DNA of 64,000 bases from Haliea sp. E1-2-M8 (GCF_030649675.1 NZ_JAUTDR010000004.1:1-64000); one strand, 5' to 3'. Numbered from the stretch's first letter, positions 28,473 to 37,978 are shown. Notes: generated from the sequence alone by a model not told the origin. Program-made: numbers and translations.

Positions 28473-29633
28473 TCAGCGGCACCAAACCACTGGATCCACG
28501 GGTTTGCCGTCCTTGCGAATCTCGAAATACAGACCGGCCTGGTCCAGCCCGCCGCTGTTGCCGACGGTGCTGATCGGGGTGCCGGGTGCGACCCACTGCC
28601 CCACCTCTTTGAGCAGGCTCTGGTTGTGCGCATACAGGCTCATGTAGCCGTCGCCGTGATCCAGGATCAGGAGCAGGCCCGAGCCGCGCAGCCAATCGGC
28701 ATAGACCACCCTGCCGTGGTGAATGGCGCGGACCGCGGTACCTTCGTCCGCGGCCAGGTTTATACCGTGCCAACGCATGCCGCCGGCGCCGCGGCTGGAG
28801 CCAAAGCTGTTGCCGCGACGGCCGTCGACCGGCCAGGCGAGTGTCCCCCTGGTACTGGCGAACGGCTGGTAGCTCTCCGGGAGCTGCAGTTCGACCATTG
28901 CCTGTTCGATGGCCTGCAGCAGCTCTTCCAGTTCCTGCCGGTCGCGCTGCAGCTGCGCCAACTCTTCATCCTGACTGCTGATGCTGGCCGCCAGGGCGGC
29001 GATAAGCTGCTCCCGCTCCTGGCGCGAGGCAAGGACTTCCCGCTGCTGCGCTTCCAGGGTGGCCTGCTGCGCCAGCAGCTCGGCAGCGGCGGTTTCGCTC
29101 TGCGCGCGCACCGCCGCCAGTTCCTCCAGGGTGGTGCGATATTCTGCCACCAGGTTATTGCGGGCATGGAAAAAATAGCGGTAGTAAGCCATCGCCCGGG
29201 CCACGGTATGCGGGCTTTCCTGGTTCAACAGTACTTTCAGGGTGCCCTGCTGCCCCATCTGCCATGCCGCGCGCAGTTCCGTGCCAATGCGCACCTGCTG
29301 GGCATCGCGGGCCTGCTCCAGTTCCAGCTGACGTTCTCCCAGAGTCTCGAGCTCTGCCTCGGTGGCGGCGATCGCCGCGAGATTCGCACTGATCTCCTGC
29401 TGCAGCTGGCCCAGACGCAGCTCGGCGGACCGCAGCTGCTCCTGCTGGTCGCTCAACTGGGTGCGGGCGCTGGCCAGTTCCCGGCTGACCAGCTCGATCT
29501 GCTGCTGCAACTGCTCCAGCTCAGCCCGCGCCTGCTCCTCCTCGGTCTGCGCTCCGGCGCCACCTCCTGGCAGCAGGCCGGCGGCGCAGAGGAGAATCCA
29601 GAACAGGCCTGCGCTGGCACGCGAGCGCGGCAT
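28473..29633 (-). CDS. envC: Murein hydrolase activator EnvC
   Basis: The 386-residue protein has a signal peptide, a long coiled coil (about 30-245, Gln/Glu/Leu-rich) and a C-terminal LytM/M23 domain (about 275-385). The catalytic histidine motif is degenerate: the usual LHFEIR is LYFEIR. This fits EnvC, which activates the amidases AmiA/B rather than cutting murein. It would act at the septum with FtsEX. It follows gpmI by 5 bp. Confidence 0.93.
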   Translation of the reverse strand: MPRSRASAGLFWILLCAAGLLPGGGAGAQTEEEQARAELEQLQQQIELVSRELASARTQLSDQQEQLRSAELRLGQLQQEISANLAAIAATEAELETLGERQLELEQARDAQQVRIGTELRAAWQMGQQGTLKVLLNQESPHTVARAMAYYRYFFHARNNLVAEYRTTLEELAAVRAQSETAAAELLAQQATLEAQQREVLASRQEREQLIAALAASISSQDEELAQLQRDRQELEELLQAIEQAMVELQLPESYQPFASTRGTLAWPVDGRRGNSFGSSRGAGGMRWHGINLAADEGTAVRAIHHGRVVYADWLRGSGLLLILDHGDGYMSLYAHNQSLLKEVGQWVAPGTPISTVGNSGGLDQAGLYFEIRKDGKPVDPVVWCR

Positions 29634-29638
29634 CGGCG

Positions 29639-31195
29639 TCAGTCCCGGCAGCTGACCAGGCTGTGGCCCGTCATTTCCCGCGGCTGTGGCAACTGCATCA
29701 GGGTCAGCAGGCTGGGGGCGATATCCGCGAGGATGCCGCCCGCAGGATCCAGCTGGCAGTCGTGCCGGCCGATGTAGACCAGGGGTACATGCTCCGTGGT
29801 GTGCTGGGTGTGGAGCTGGCCGGATTCGTAGTCCTGCATTTGTTCACAGTTGCCATGATCGGCGGTGACCAGGGCCTGGCCGCCGACCTCCAGCAAGGCC
29901 GCCTCCACCCGGCCGAGGCAATGGTCCAGAGTCTCCACGGCTTTTACCGCGGCCTCGAATATACCGGAGTGTCCGACCATGTCACCGTTGGCGTAGTTGC
30001 AGACGATCAGGTCGTATTCGCCTGAACGGATGGCGGCGACCAGTTCATCGGTGACCTCCGGCGCGCTCATTTCCGGTTTCAGGTCGTAGGTGGCGACGTC
30101 GGGTGAGGGCACCATGATGCGTTTCTCCCCGGGAAATGTGTCCTCCCGGCCACCGCTGAAGAAAAAGGTGACGTGAGCGTATTTCTCGGTCTCCGCCAGC
30201 CGCAGCTGGGTCTTGCCCTGCTGTGCCAGCCAGTCGCCGAGGACGTTGTCGACGCTGTCCGGGGGGAAGGCGCAGGCGGCGTCGATATCGGCGGCATATT
30301 CGGTGGTGGTCACGAAGCCGGCCAGGGCCGGGCGCCGGCGTCGCTCGAAGTCGCTGAAGCCGGGATCGGTGAAGGCGCGGGTCAGCTGCCGTGCCCGGTC
30401 GGCACGGAAGTTCATGAACAGTACGGCATCCCCATCCCCGACCAATGCGGGCTCCTGCCCGGGCGCGGCGACAATCGTGGGCAGAACGAACTCGTCGTTC
30501 TCGTCCCGGGCATAGGCGGCCTCCAGTGCTTCCAGCGCGCTCGCGGCACGATAGTCTGCCGCGCCTTCGGTCAGCATCCGCCAGGCCAGTTCGATGCGGT
30601 CCCAGCGGTTGTCCCGGTCCATGGCGTAGTAGCGGCCGACGATGCTGGCAACCCGGCCGCAGCCAAGCTCGGTAAACACGGCCTCGGCCTGGCGCAGGGA
30701 CTCGGCGGCGCTGCGCGGCGGCGTATCGCGGCCGTCGAGGAAGGCGTGCAGGTAAACCCGCGTGGCGCCCCGCGCCGCCGCCAGCCTGATTGCGGCAAAT
30801 ATCTGCTGCTCATGGCTGTGGACACCGCCCGGGGACAGCAGCCCGAACAGGTGCACCGCGCCGCCGCCGGCGACTGCCCGGTCGACGGCGGCGGTATAGG
30901 CGGGGTTGCGGTTGAAGCTGCCATCGGCGATGGCCTGGTCGATCTTGGTAATGCTCTGATAGATGACCCGCCCCGAACCCAGGCTCATGTGCCCCACCTC
31001 GGAGTTGCCCATCTGGCCCTCGGGTAGCCCCACATCCAGGCCAGATCCGGACACCAGGGTGTGCGGCGCCTCGGCCCAGAGCCGGTCCCAGACCGGGGTG
31101 TTGGCCTGGGCAATGGCGTTGTCGCGGGGATCCTCGCGGTGGCCCCAGCCATCCAGCACAATCAGGACGGTGGGCGTCTTGGGGGTTTCGCTCAT
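29639..31195 (-). CDS. gpmI: 2,3-bisphosphoglycerate-independent phosphoglycerate mutase
   Basis: The 518-residue metalloenzyme interconverts 3- and 2-phosphoglycerate in glycolysis/gluconeogenesis. Ser in [10 protein letters not shown] is the phosphorylated residue, and metal-binding [13 protein letters not shown] and [11 protein letters not shown] are present. The ATG at 31195 (MSETPK) is preferred over a TTG two codons earlier. It heads the gpmI-envC-ctpA-yibQ block. Confidence 0.96.
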   Translation of the reverse strand: MSETPKTPTVLIVLDGWGHREDPRDNAIAQANTPVWDRLWAEAPHTLVSGSGLDVGLPEGQMGNSEVGHMSLGSGRVIYQSITKIDQAIADGSFNRNPAYTAAVDRAVAGGGAVHLFGLLSPGGVHSHEQQIFAAIRLAAARGATRVYLHAFLDGRDTPPRSAAESLRQAEAVFTELGCGRVASIVGRYYAMDRDNRWDRIELAWRMLTEGAADYRAASALEALEAAYARDENDEFVLPTIVAAPGQEPALVGDGDAVLFMNFRADRARQLTRAFTDPGFSDFERRRRPALAGFVTTTEYAADIDAACAFPPDSVDNVLGDWLAQQGKTQLRLAETEKYAHVTFFFSGGREDTFPGEKRIMVPSPDVATYDLKPEMSAPEVTDELVAAIRSGEYDLIVCNYANGDMVGHSGIFEAAVKAVETLDHCLGRVEAALLEVGGQALVTADHGNCEQMQDYESGQLHTQHTTEHVPLVYIGRHDCQLDPAGGILADIAPSLLTLMQLPQPREMTGHSLVSCRD

Positions 31196-31300
31196 GGGCA
31201 ATCCAGCAGTCTGTGGGTTGGCGTTGGGCCGCAGCGGCGCATTTTACCCCTTCCGGCCGGTGATCGCATCGTTGCCTGCCTGCGAGCTTGAGATCAACAG

Positions 31301-31329
31301 TTGGTAATCAGGGGCAAAGGTCGTATATT
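31301..31329 (+). promoter_or_regulatory. Sigma-70 promoter for the basic small protein
   Basis: TTGGTA (31301-31306) and TATATT (31324-31329) are separated by 17 bp, which is optimal. A 60-base leader with AAGGAG follows before the GTG start. Confidence 0.6.
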
Positions 31330-31392
31330 TTGCCTGTCCGTTGCTTCCCCAGGGTTTGACCCCGTAGCCAGCATGTATTGAAGGAGACCAAC

Positions 31393-31785
31393 GTGGCCAT
31401 CAGCAAAACTCAGGCAGCCAAACTTCTTGCCTCCGCGGAGATGGAGGTTTTCAACGCCAGCAGGGCTCCCGCCATCACGCAGCTTAGCGCTGCCCGCCTG
31501 GCCGGCAAGGTCAAGCGCGCCCGAACCTTGCGCGACAAACAACGCGATCTGCTCCAGCGTCAGACGCTCGCGACCCGGGAGCGGACCGGGACCAAGGGCG
31601 GTGTCAGTGGCAGTGCCAATGACCGCACGGCGAAAAAGGTCGAGATCCTGGAAGAGATCCTGCAGCGCTTCAGCGATCGCCTGGAGAAGGTACAGGCGGC
31701 TGCGGCCCGCGCTGCTGCGAAGCAGGGCCCTGGCAAGGCCCCCGCCGGAAAGAAGGTTGTGCCCAGGCGCTCACCGGGCAGCTAA
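31393..31785 (+). CDS. Basic Ala/Lys-rich hypothetical protein
   Basis: I do not recognise this 130-residue protein. The GTG at 31393 is chosen for AAGGAG 6 bp upstream. It is strongly basic and Ala/Lys/Arg-rich, with a helical middle (EILEEILQRFSDRLEKVQAAAARAAAK) and a Lys/Pro/Gly tail (GPGKAPAGKKVVPRRS) reminiscent of histone H1-like or nucleoid-associated proteins. No enzyme motif is seen. It has its own good promoter and is convergent with the decayed acyl-CoA ligase. Confidence 0.7.
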   Translation: MAISKTQAAKLLASAEMEVFNASRAPAITQLSAARLAGKVKRARTLRDKQRDLLQRQTLATRERTGTKGGVSGSANDRTAKKVEILEEILQRFSDRLEKVQAAAARAAAKQGPGKAPAGKKVVPRRSPGS

Positions 31786-31844
31786 GGAGGAGAGCGCCCT
31801 CCGGGCTCTGGTCCGGGCTCCCGGGCGACCTCGTGCCCGCGGCG

Positions 31845-33272
31845 TTAGCTGGCGTGATCAGGACTCCCAGATGACGCCGCCCTGCTTCGCCCAGCCCGCC
31901 AGTGCACTGCCATGCCGATGCACAGCAGTACCAGCGGCTGGGGCAGATTGCTGCCCATGACACAGGCCTGGTCGATACCGGAGAACGCGACGAACCTGCC
32001 TTCAATCGGCGCCGGCGCCACATACTTGCCTTTTTCGGTCTTGAAGATTTCCTTGACCCGGCCGATGATCTTCAGGCGCCCCTGCTCATCTATCTCGCCT
32101 TTGTCACCGGTATGGAGCCAGCCGTCGTCGGTGAGGTCTTCCCGGGTTTTCCCGGGATCCTTGTAGTATCCCACCATGTTCGCCACGCTGCGCACCAGGA
32201 TCTCGCCGCTGCCCGCGATGCGGCACTCCACGCCATCGTGGTTGGTACCGACCCGGCCGATGCGCTGGTCACCGACGCGGGTGGCATGGGACCAGGCCAT
32301 GTTTTCAGTCATGCCGTAGACTTCGAGAATCTCGAGCCCGATTTTCCGGAACCACTCAATGACCTCGGGTGACAGGGCTGACGCCCCCGACAGGGCAATA
32401 CGACATTCATCCAGACCCATCGCGCCCAAAATCTTTTTTTGCACCATGCGGTTCAGCAGCGGGACCTTGAGCAGCATTTCCAGCTTGCGCGGGGGTAGTG
32501 CCTGGCTGGCCTTCTGGTAAAATTTGGTCCAGATTCTCGGGACGGCGAAGAACAGCGTGGGGCGTGCCCGTTTGATGTCCTCGGCGAAAGTCTCCAGGGA
32601 TTCGGCGAAGTAAACTGTCTGGCCGACATAGAGCATCGCCAATTCCACGGCCACTCGCTCCGCGACGTGGGACAGGGGAAGGTAGGAGATCATCCGGTCC
32701 CGGTGGCTGATGTCGTAGACATCCGGCAGTTTCTCCCCCATGAGAGTCAGCGTGCCGAAGCTGTGCATGACGCCCTTGGGCGTTCCGGTCGTGCCGGAGG
32801 TGTAGATGATGGTTGCCAGATCCCCGGCGGTCGGTTTCGCGGTATCGGCAAGGTCCAGGGCCGAGGTGGCGGCTATTGCGTCCGCCCAGCTGGGGTAGTC
32901 CTTCAGCGCACTGGCTGGCGCCAGCGAGAGGGCGATTTTCGGAATCGAATCGGGTACCCCCTGCCGGGCCTCGTCCCAGGTATCGAGCTTGCCGACGAAC
33001 AGCAGCCGGCTTTCCGAGTGCTCCATGATCTGGCGTACTGTGGTGGAGGTCAGGTTCGGATACAGCGGGACACTCACATGCCCCGCCGCCCAGATCGCCA
33101 GGTCGGCCAGGATCCATTCCGCACAGTTCTTCGACATCAGCGCCCAGCTGTGCTGCTGTAGCCTGCCGCCGCCGAGCGGCTGAACCATGGCGACATCGGC
33201 GGAGAGGCTCTGGACCTTCTCGAAAAAGGCCTCCAGGGGTCCGGCGCCGCCGGGATGGTTGCCTGCGTTCAT
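31845..33272 (-). pseudogene. Decayed long-chain acyl-CoA synthetase (AMP-binding), internally deleted and truncated
   Basis: The ATG at 33272 has a perfect AGGAGG 5 bp upstream. The 475-residue frame contains AMP-binding motifs (IIYTSGTTGTPKGVMHS, YGMTENMAW, DDGWLHTGDKGE, FKTEKGKYVAPAPIE). Two defects stand out against the ~550-600-residue family. PLGGGRLQQHSW runs directly into ALMSKNCAEW, skipping about 35 residues. After QPLVLLC the sequence becomes unrelated and stops, removing the last ~90 residues. It is therefore probably inactive. An open frame continues upstream to 33965 only by chance, antisense to yibN. It separates the normally adjacent gpmI and yibN. Confidence 0.65.
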
Positions 33273-33336
33273 TGCGGCCTCCTGTCGGGCACGGGGCCCG
33301 CTCTTATGTGTAGTTAGTTTGGTCGCCCGCCCGCGG

Positions 33337-33399
33337 GACCGCAAGGCGCGGCCGGCAAGGCGCGGCCGGCAAGACGCGGTCGGCAAGACGCGGGCTGGC
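33337..33399. repeat. 14-bp tandem repeat array (array 2)
   Basis: Four 14-bp units (GACCGCAAGGCGCG, GCCGGCAAGGCGCG, GCCGGCAAGACGCG, GTCGGCAAGACGCG) and half a fifth lie in the divergent spacer between the acyl-CoA ligase pseudogene and yibN. Confidence 0.88.
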
Positions 33400-33521
33400 T
33401 GCCTGTAGTGGAAGCCTGTATACTTGCGCCCTTTTCCGAGCTGCCTCCGGTCGCAGGGTTGCAGCCCTGTGCCGGTAGTCGTACCTGTCCCAATTCGTGA
33501 AGGTGAGAGCAAAGCCCAACC

Positions 33522-33935
33522 ATGGCCCTGTTTCTGGAATTTTTTGCGCAGCAGTGGGTGCTGTTCACCGCGCTGCTGGCCGTTGTTGTCATGCTTGTGC
33601 TGCACGAGACGCGCAAGGCCGGGCCCTCCCTGACCCCGCAGCAGGCGATCACCCTGGCGAATGCGGAAGACGGCGTCTTTGTCGACCTGCGCGATGCGGG
33701 GGAATACAAGACAGGGCATATTGTCGACGCGGTACACATCCCCGCCACCAAACTCGGCGCGCGCATCGATGAACTGGGCAAGTACAAGCAGCGCCCGGTG
33801 ATCCTGGTGTGCAAAATGGGCCAGACTGCCGGTGCCGCCAGCAAGCAGCTCAAGGCCGCGGGCTTTGAAAAGGTCTACAAGATGGGCGGCGGCATGATGG
33901 AGTGGGGCAACCTGCAGTTGCCCACCGTCAAATAG
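33522..33935 (+). CDS. yibN: YibN-like membrane-anchored rhodanese
   Basis: The 137-residue protein has one N-terminal membrane segment (about 10-27) and a rhodanese domain with FVDLRDAGEYKTGHI and the catalytic loop CKMGQTAG. It would transfer sulfane sulfur at the inner membrane, although its substrate is unknown. Position before grxC and secB matches E. coli yibN, and spacing to grxC is 13 bp. Confidence 0.92.
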   Translation: MALFLEFFAQQWVLFTALLAVVVMLVLHETRKAGPSLTPQQAITLANAEDGVFVDLRDAGEYKTGHIVDAVHIPATKLGARIDELGKYKQRPVILVCKMGQTAGAASKQLKAAGFEKVYKMGGGMMEWGNLQLPTVK

Positions 33936-33948
33936 GGCCTCAGCCGGC

Positions 33949-34227
33949 ATGAGCTCAAACGTCACTCTCTATACCACGCGCTTTTGCCCCTACTGTGTTG
34001 CGGCCAAGCAGCTGCTTAAAAGCAAGCAAGTGGAATTCACCGAAATTGCCGTTGATGGCGACCGCGAAAAACGTGCCGAGCTGACGCGCCTGAGCGGGCA
34101 GCACACGGTTCCCCAGATTTGGATAGGAGACGTCCATGTCGGCGGATACGACGAGCTGGCGGCGCTGGACCGGCAGGGCCGCCTCGACGCTTTACTGACA
34201 GCGGCGCAACAGGCGCCAACCCGATAA
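33949..34227 (+). CDS. grxC: Glutaredoxin 3
   Basis: The 92-residue thioredoxin-fold protein has the dithiol site CPYC (Cys13, Cys16), the cis-Pro segment TVPQIWIG and the glutathione-binding GGYDEL. It reduces disulfides and mixed glutathione disulfides in the cytosol. It sits in the yibN-grxC-secB operon. Confidence 0.96.
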   Translation: MSSNVTLYTTRFCPYCVAAKQLLKSKQVEFTEIAVDGDREKRAELTRLSGQHTVPQIWIGDVHVGGYDELAALDRQGRLDALLTAAQQAPTR

Positions 34228-34250
34228 CGCAACCAATGGAGGACGGCTCG

Positions 34251-34775
34251 ATGGCCGACGAACAAGCACCAGCAGCAGGAACCGCACAGGACCAGGTGCA
34301 GCAGCAGTTTGCAATGCAGCGCATCTACACCAAGGACGTGTCTTTTGAGTCCCCGGCCAGCCCCGATGTGTTCCGCAAACAGTGGCAGCCCAAGGTCAAT
34401 GTGGATCTGAACACCAAGAGTGACCGGGTCGACGAGCAAGGCAACTTCGAGGTGGTGCTGACCATAACCGTGACCGCCAAACTGGAAGAAGAAACAGCGT
34501 TTCTGGTGGAAGTCCAGCAGGCGGGTATTTTCATGATTACCGGTATCGAAGGCGACAACCTGCGCCGGGTACTGGCAACCGCGGCTCCCACCATCCTCTT
34601 CCCCTACGCCCGCGAGAATCTCGACTCCCTCTGCGTCAAGGGCGGCTTCCCGCCGATCATGCTGGCGCCGGTCAATTTCGACGGGCTCTACCAGCAGGCG
34701 GTGGCCCAGTCCCAGGAGCAAGCCGGAGCGCAGGCCGCAGATGCACCGGCGGGCGAGCAGGACGTCAGCCACTGA
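34251..34775 (+). CDS. secB: Protein-export chaperone SecB
   Basis: SecB (174 residues from MADEQAPAAG) keeps precursor proteins unfolded and delivers them to SecA. The conserved QRIYTKDVSFE, the middle VVLTITVTAK and the LFPYARENLDSLCVKGGFPPIMLAPVNF region are recognisable. GGAGGA lies 7 bp upstream of the ATG. It ends the yibN-grxC-secB operon and is followed by a strong terminator. Confidence 0.96.
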   Translation: MADEQAPAAGTAQDQVQQQFAMQRIYTKDVSFESPASPDVFRKQWQPKVNVDLNTKSDRVDEQGNFEVVLTITVTAKLEEETAFLVEVQQAGIFMITGIEGDNLRRVLATAAPTILFPYARENLDSLCVKGGFPPIMLAPVNFDGLYQQAVAQSQEQAGAQAADAPAGEQDVSH

Positions 34776-34798
34776 GACTGACTTTCAGGCTGGTCTAG

Positions 34799-34820
34799 AA
34801 GGGGCTTCGGCCCCTTTTTT
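34799..34820 (+). terminator. Rho-independent terminator of secB
   Basis: A GGGGC / GCCCC stem closed by a TTCG tetraloop is followed by TTTTTT, 23 bp after the secB stop. The preceding AA allows two more pairs with the T-run. Confidence 0.92.
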
Positions 34821-34859
34821 CGTTTTGGCTCTCCGTGGTTTTGGTGCCCAGGGTCGTCG

Positions 34860-34971
34860 CCCGGAGGTACTGGCAGGGGCCGGCCGGACACGCCGTGAAC
34901 CCATCCATGGGGGCTCGGATGCGACATCCCTGTCGCATACGGTCCGGCCAACCCCTGCCAGTCCCTCCGGG
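34860..34971. repeat. Intergenic palindromic element with two RTCCMT-loop hairpins (element 2)
   Basis: A 30-bp arm (34860-34889) pairs with 34942-34971 with three mismatches. The 52-bp core contains a short hairpin (CCC / GGG) with loop ATCCAT, the spacer GCTCGG, then a 7-bp perfect hairpin (ATGCGAC / GTCGCAT) with loop ATCCCT. The layout matches element 1 at 21000-21101, yet arms and stems differ. It lies between the convergent secB and trmL genes. Confidence 0.8.
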
Positions 34972-35003
34972 CTGGGTGGGGCAGTACCTCCGGGCGCAGC
35001 GCG

Positions 35004-35468
35004 CTACTTCAACCCCGGAAACCCCAACTGACGCAATGCTTCATAGCAAAGTATGGCGGCCGCATTGCTGAGGTTCAGGCTGCGGCTGTTTTCCTGCATG
35101 GGGATGCGCACGACTTGCTCCGGCGGCAGGGAGTCGAGCAGGGTTGTGGGCAATCCGCGGGTTTCCGGGCCCAGCAGGATGGCGTCGTCGGCGCGGTAGG
35201 CGACTTCGTGATAGGGCGTGCTGCCCCGGGTGCTGACTGCGAGCAGTCTGGATTCTGGCAACGCCGCCAGCAGGCTCGCCATGTCCGGGTGCACCTTGAC
35301 CGGGGCAAATTCACGGTAGTCCAGCCCCGCCCGGCGCAGGCGTTTGTCGTCCAGGGCGAATCCCAGTGGCTCAACCAGGTGCAGCTGGCAGCCGGTGTTG
35401 GCGCAGAGGCGGATGATGTTGCCGGTGTTGGGGGGAATCTCCGGCTGGTACAGGACGATATTCAGCAT
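35004..35468 (-). CDS. trmL: tRNA (cytidine(34)-2'-O)-methyltransferase TrmL
   Basis: The 154-residue SPOUT-class enzyme methylates the wobble nucleotide of tRNA-Leu isoacceptors. The N-terminal PEIPPNTGNIIRLCANTG and the C-terminal trefoil-knot residues LGPETRGLP and IPMQENSRSLNLSNAA are diagnostic. It follows ntrC by 49 bp on the same strand. Confidence 0.95.
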   Translation of the reverse strand: MLNIVLYQPEIPPNTGNIIRLCANTGCQLHLVEPLGFALDDKRLRRAGLDYREFAPVKVHPDMASLLAALPESRLLAVSTRGSTPYHEVAYRADDAILLGPETRGLPTTLLDSLPPEQVVRIPMQENSRSLNLSNAAAILCYEALRQLGFPGLK

Positions 35469-35517
35469 GGGCGGATTATCGGGGCATCCGCTCCCCGGGG
35501 GAAGCGCGGTGGCGCCT

Positions 35518-36927
35518 TCAATCCCTCATGTCGAGGTCTTTCATCTTCCGGGTCAGGGTGTTGCGCCCCCAGCCCAGTAGTTCCGCTGCTTCGCGCTTGC
35601 GGCCCTGGGTGTGCTCCAGAGCCACTTCGATCATCGCCCGTTCAAACAGCGGCACCGCCTGGCGCAGTATGTGGTGTTTGCCCTGCACCAGTTGGTTACG
35701 GGCCCAATGGCATAACAGTTCGTCCCACTGGGTAGATGCCCCTGTCGTGGCGGGCGCGGTAACCTTGCCCAGCTCCGGTGGCAGGTCCCGCTGGTGGATT
35801 TCCCGCCCCGATGCCATGACGGTGAGCCAGCGGCAGGTGTTCTCCAGCTGGCGCACGTTGCCGGGCCAGGACAGGGTGGTAAGAAAACGCTCGGTCTCCG
35901 GGAGCAGGATCTTGGGTTCGCCGCCCAGCTCCTCGGCGGCCTTGCGGAAAAAGAATTTCATCAGCCGGGGGATGTCCTCGCGCCGTTCAGCCAGGCGCGG
36001 GATGTGGATGCGGATGACATTCAGGCGATGGAACAGGTCCTCGCGGAAATCCCCCTTCTGTACCCGGTCCTCAAGGTCCTGGTGGGTGGCGGCGATAATA
36101 CGCACGTCCACCTTGACCGGGGTGTGGCCGCCGACCCGGTAGAACTCGCCGTCCGCCAGCACCCGCAGCAGCCGGGTCTGGGTCTCCGCCGGCATGTCGC
36201 CAATTTCATCCAGGAACAGGGTGCCGCCATTGGCCTGCTCGAAGCGGCCCTCGCGCTTGCTGTTGGCGCCGGTGAAGGCGCCCTTCTCGTGCCCGAACAG
36301 CTCGGATTCCATTAGGTCCCGGGGAATGGCCGCCATGTTCAGGGCGATGAAAGGCTGCTGGGCGCGCGGGCTGTGGCGGTGCAGCGCCCGCGCGACCAGC
36401 TCCTTGCCGGTTCCCGACTCGCCGTTGATGAGCACCGTGATATTGCTTTGGGCGAGCCTGCCGATGGCCCGGAAGACCTCCTGCATGGCCGGCGCCTCGC
36501 CAATAATCTCGGTCTCCGGCAGGGATTCCGGGAGCGCCATTTCGCCGCGTTTTTCCCGGGCCTGAGCCAGTGCACGCTCGGTGATGGCGACCACTTCGTC
36601 GATGTCGAAGGGTTTGGGCAGGTATTCGAAGGCGCCGCGCTGGTAGGAGGCGACCGCGCTGTCCAGGTCGGAGTGGGCGGTGGTGATGATGACCGGCAGC
36701 TCCGGGTACTCCTGGTTGATTCGCGACAGCAGGTCGAGGCCATCGATGCCGGGCATGCGGATGTCGCTGATAATCACATCGGGCTGTTCCGAAGCCATGC
36801 GCTCCAGCATCTGGTCGCCGTCGGCGAAACTCTCATTGTCGATGCCGGCCTGGCTGAGGGCGCGTTCCAGCACCCAGCGAATGGAGCTGTCGTCGTCGAC
36901 AATCCAGACTTTAGCGTGTCTCTGCAT
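35518..36927 (-). CDS. ntrC: Nitrogen regulation response regulator NtrC
   Basis: The 469-residue protein (MQRHAKVWIVDDDSS start; the same length as E. coli NtrC) has a receiver domain with phospho-acceptor Asp55, a sigma-54-interacting AAA+ domain (GESGTGKE Walker A, the GAFTGA loop as KGAFTGANSK) and a Fis-type HTH (AAELLGWGRNTLTRKMKDL). Phosphorylated by NtrB, it activates sigma-54 promoters such as the one found upstream of glnA. It overlaps ntrB by 17 bp. Confidence 0.97.
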   Translation of the reverse strand: MQRHAKVWIVDDDSSIRWVLERALSQAGIDNESFADGDQMLERMASEQPDVIISDIRMPGIDGLDLLSRINQEYPELPVIITTAHSDLDSAVASYQRGAFEYLPKPFDIDEVVAITERALAQAREKRGEMALPESLPETEIIGEAPAMQEVFRAIGRLAQSNITVLINGESGTGKELVARALHRHSPRAQQPFIALNMAAIPRDLMESELFGHEKGAFTGANSKREGRFEQANGGTLFLDEIGDMPAETQTRLLRVLADGEFYRVGGHTPVKVDVRIIAATHQDLEDRVQKGDFREDLFHRLNVIRIHIPRLAERREDIPRLMKFFFRKAAEELGGEPKILLPETERFLTTLSWPGNVRQLENTCRWLTVMASGREIHQRDLPPELGKVTAPATTGASTQWDELLCHWARNQLVQGKHHILRQAVPLFERAMIEVALEHTQGRKREAAELLGWGRNTLTRKMKDLDMRD

Positions 36928-37978
36928 GACTTGGTTCCATGGGTAGGTAGAGGGTGAACCGGGTGGTGCCCGGTTCGCTGGCGCACTCCAGCAGGCCGCC
37001 ATGGCGATTGACGATGGATTGGGCGATGGACAGGCCCAGCCCGGTACCGTCCGGGCGGCCTGTGACCATGGGCATGAAGATGGCCTGCTGCAGCTCCTGG
37101 GGTATCCCCGGGCCGTTGTCGATGATGTCCACGCGGCACACCAGCCGGTGGCGCAGGCCGCTGATGGTGAACTGGCGCTGGGAGCGGGTGCGCAAAAGTA
37201 TCTGGCAGGTCCCGGGTTCCGGCGCCGCCTGCAGGGCGTTGCGCATGATGTTGAGCACCGCCTGGATCAGCTGGGACCGGTCCGCGGGCAGTGTCGGCAG
37301 GCTGGGGTCGTAGTCGCGGCTGATAGTGACCTTGTTGTCGACCTCCGCGGAGATCAGGTTGCGCACATGTTCCAGGATCTCATGGATGTTGGACTGTTCA
37401 ATGACCAGCCGGTGGTTGGGCCCAAGCAGGCGGTCCACCAGGTCCCGCAGGCGGTCCGCTTCGCGAATGATGATGCGGGTGTACTCCACCAGCTCTTCGT
37501 TGGGCAACTCCTTGGCCAGCAGTTGCGCCGCGCCGCGGACCCCGCCGAGGGGGTTCTTGATTTCGTGGGCGAGGCCGCGAATCACCGCCCGGGTTGTTTC
37601 CTGGGCGTGCAGCATATTCTCTTCCCGGCTGATCCGCTGCAGCCGATCCACCGGAATCAGCTCCAGCAGGAGGTTCTCCCCGTTCTCCCCCGTCATCGCG
37701 GTAACGATCAGGTCAATCTGGATTTGCTGTCCGGTGTGCGTGGTCAGGTTCAGGCCGCGGCGCGCCAGGGTGGCCCGGGTGTCCCTGGCCTGCTCCAGTG
37801 TCTGCAGGAATTCCCGCGACTGCAGCACCAGCTGGCGCGCGTGCGCGCCCAGGGTCCGGGTGGCGGATGCCTCCAGCAACACCTCCGCCGCGGAGTTGAT
37901 CGAGAGTACGCAAAGATCCGCATCCAGGGCGACGATGCCGGTGCTGATGTGTTCCAGAATGTCGGGTGTGTGCAGCAT
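36911..37978 (-). CDS. ntrB: Nitrogen regulation sensor kinase NtrB
   Basis: The 355-residue soluble kinase starts at MLHTPDILEHISTG; a longer frame upstream is not supported. It has an N-terminal PAS domain, the phospho-acceptor His138 in GLAHEIKNPLGG and an ATPase domain with VDIIDNGPGIP and GTGLGLSIAQ. PII normally controls its kinase/phosphatase balance. No membrane segments are present. A perfect NtrC box lies about 210 bp upstream. Confidence 0.96.
   Translation of the reverse strand: MLHTPDILEHISTGIVALDADLCVLSINSAAEVLLEASATRTLGAHARQLVLQSREFLQTLEQARDTRATLARRGLNLTTHTGQQIQIDLIVTAMTGENGENLLLELIPVDRLQRISREENMLHAQETTRAVIRGLAHEIKNPLGGVRGAAQLLAKELPNEELVEYTRIIIREADRLRDLVDRLLGPNHRLVIEQSNIHEILEHVRNLISAEVDNKVTISRDYDPSLPTLPADRSQLIQAVLNIMRNALQAAPEPGTCQILLRTRSQRQFTISGLRHRLVCRVDIIDNGPGIPQELQQAIFMPMVTGRPDGTGLGLSIAQSIVNRHGGLLECASEPGTTRFTLYLPMEPSHAETR

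Noticed and set aside
33273..33965. N-terminal extension of the acyl-CoA ligase frame
   Set aside because: The extension is antisense to yibN and crosses its promoter and the 14-bp array. The true start with AGGAGG is at 33272.
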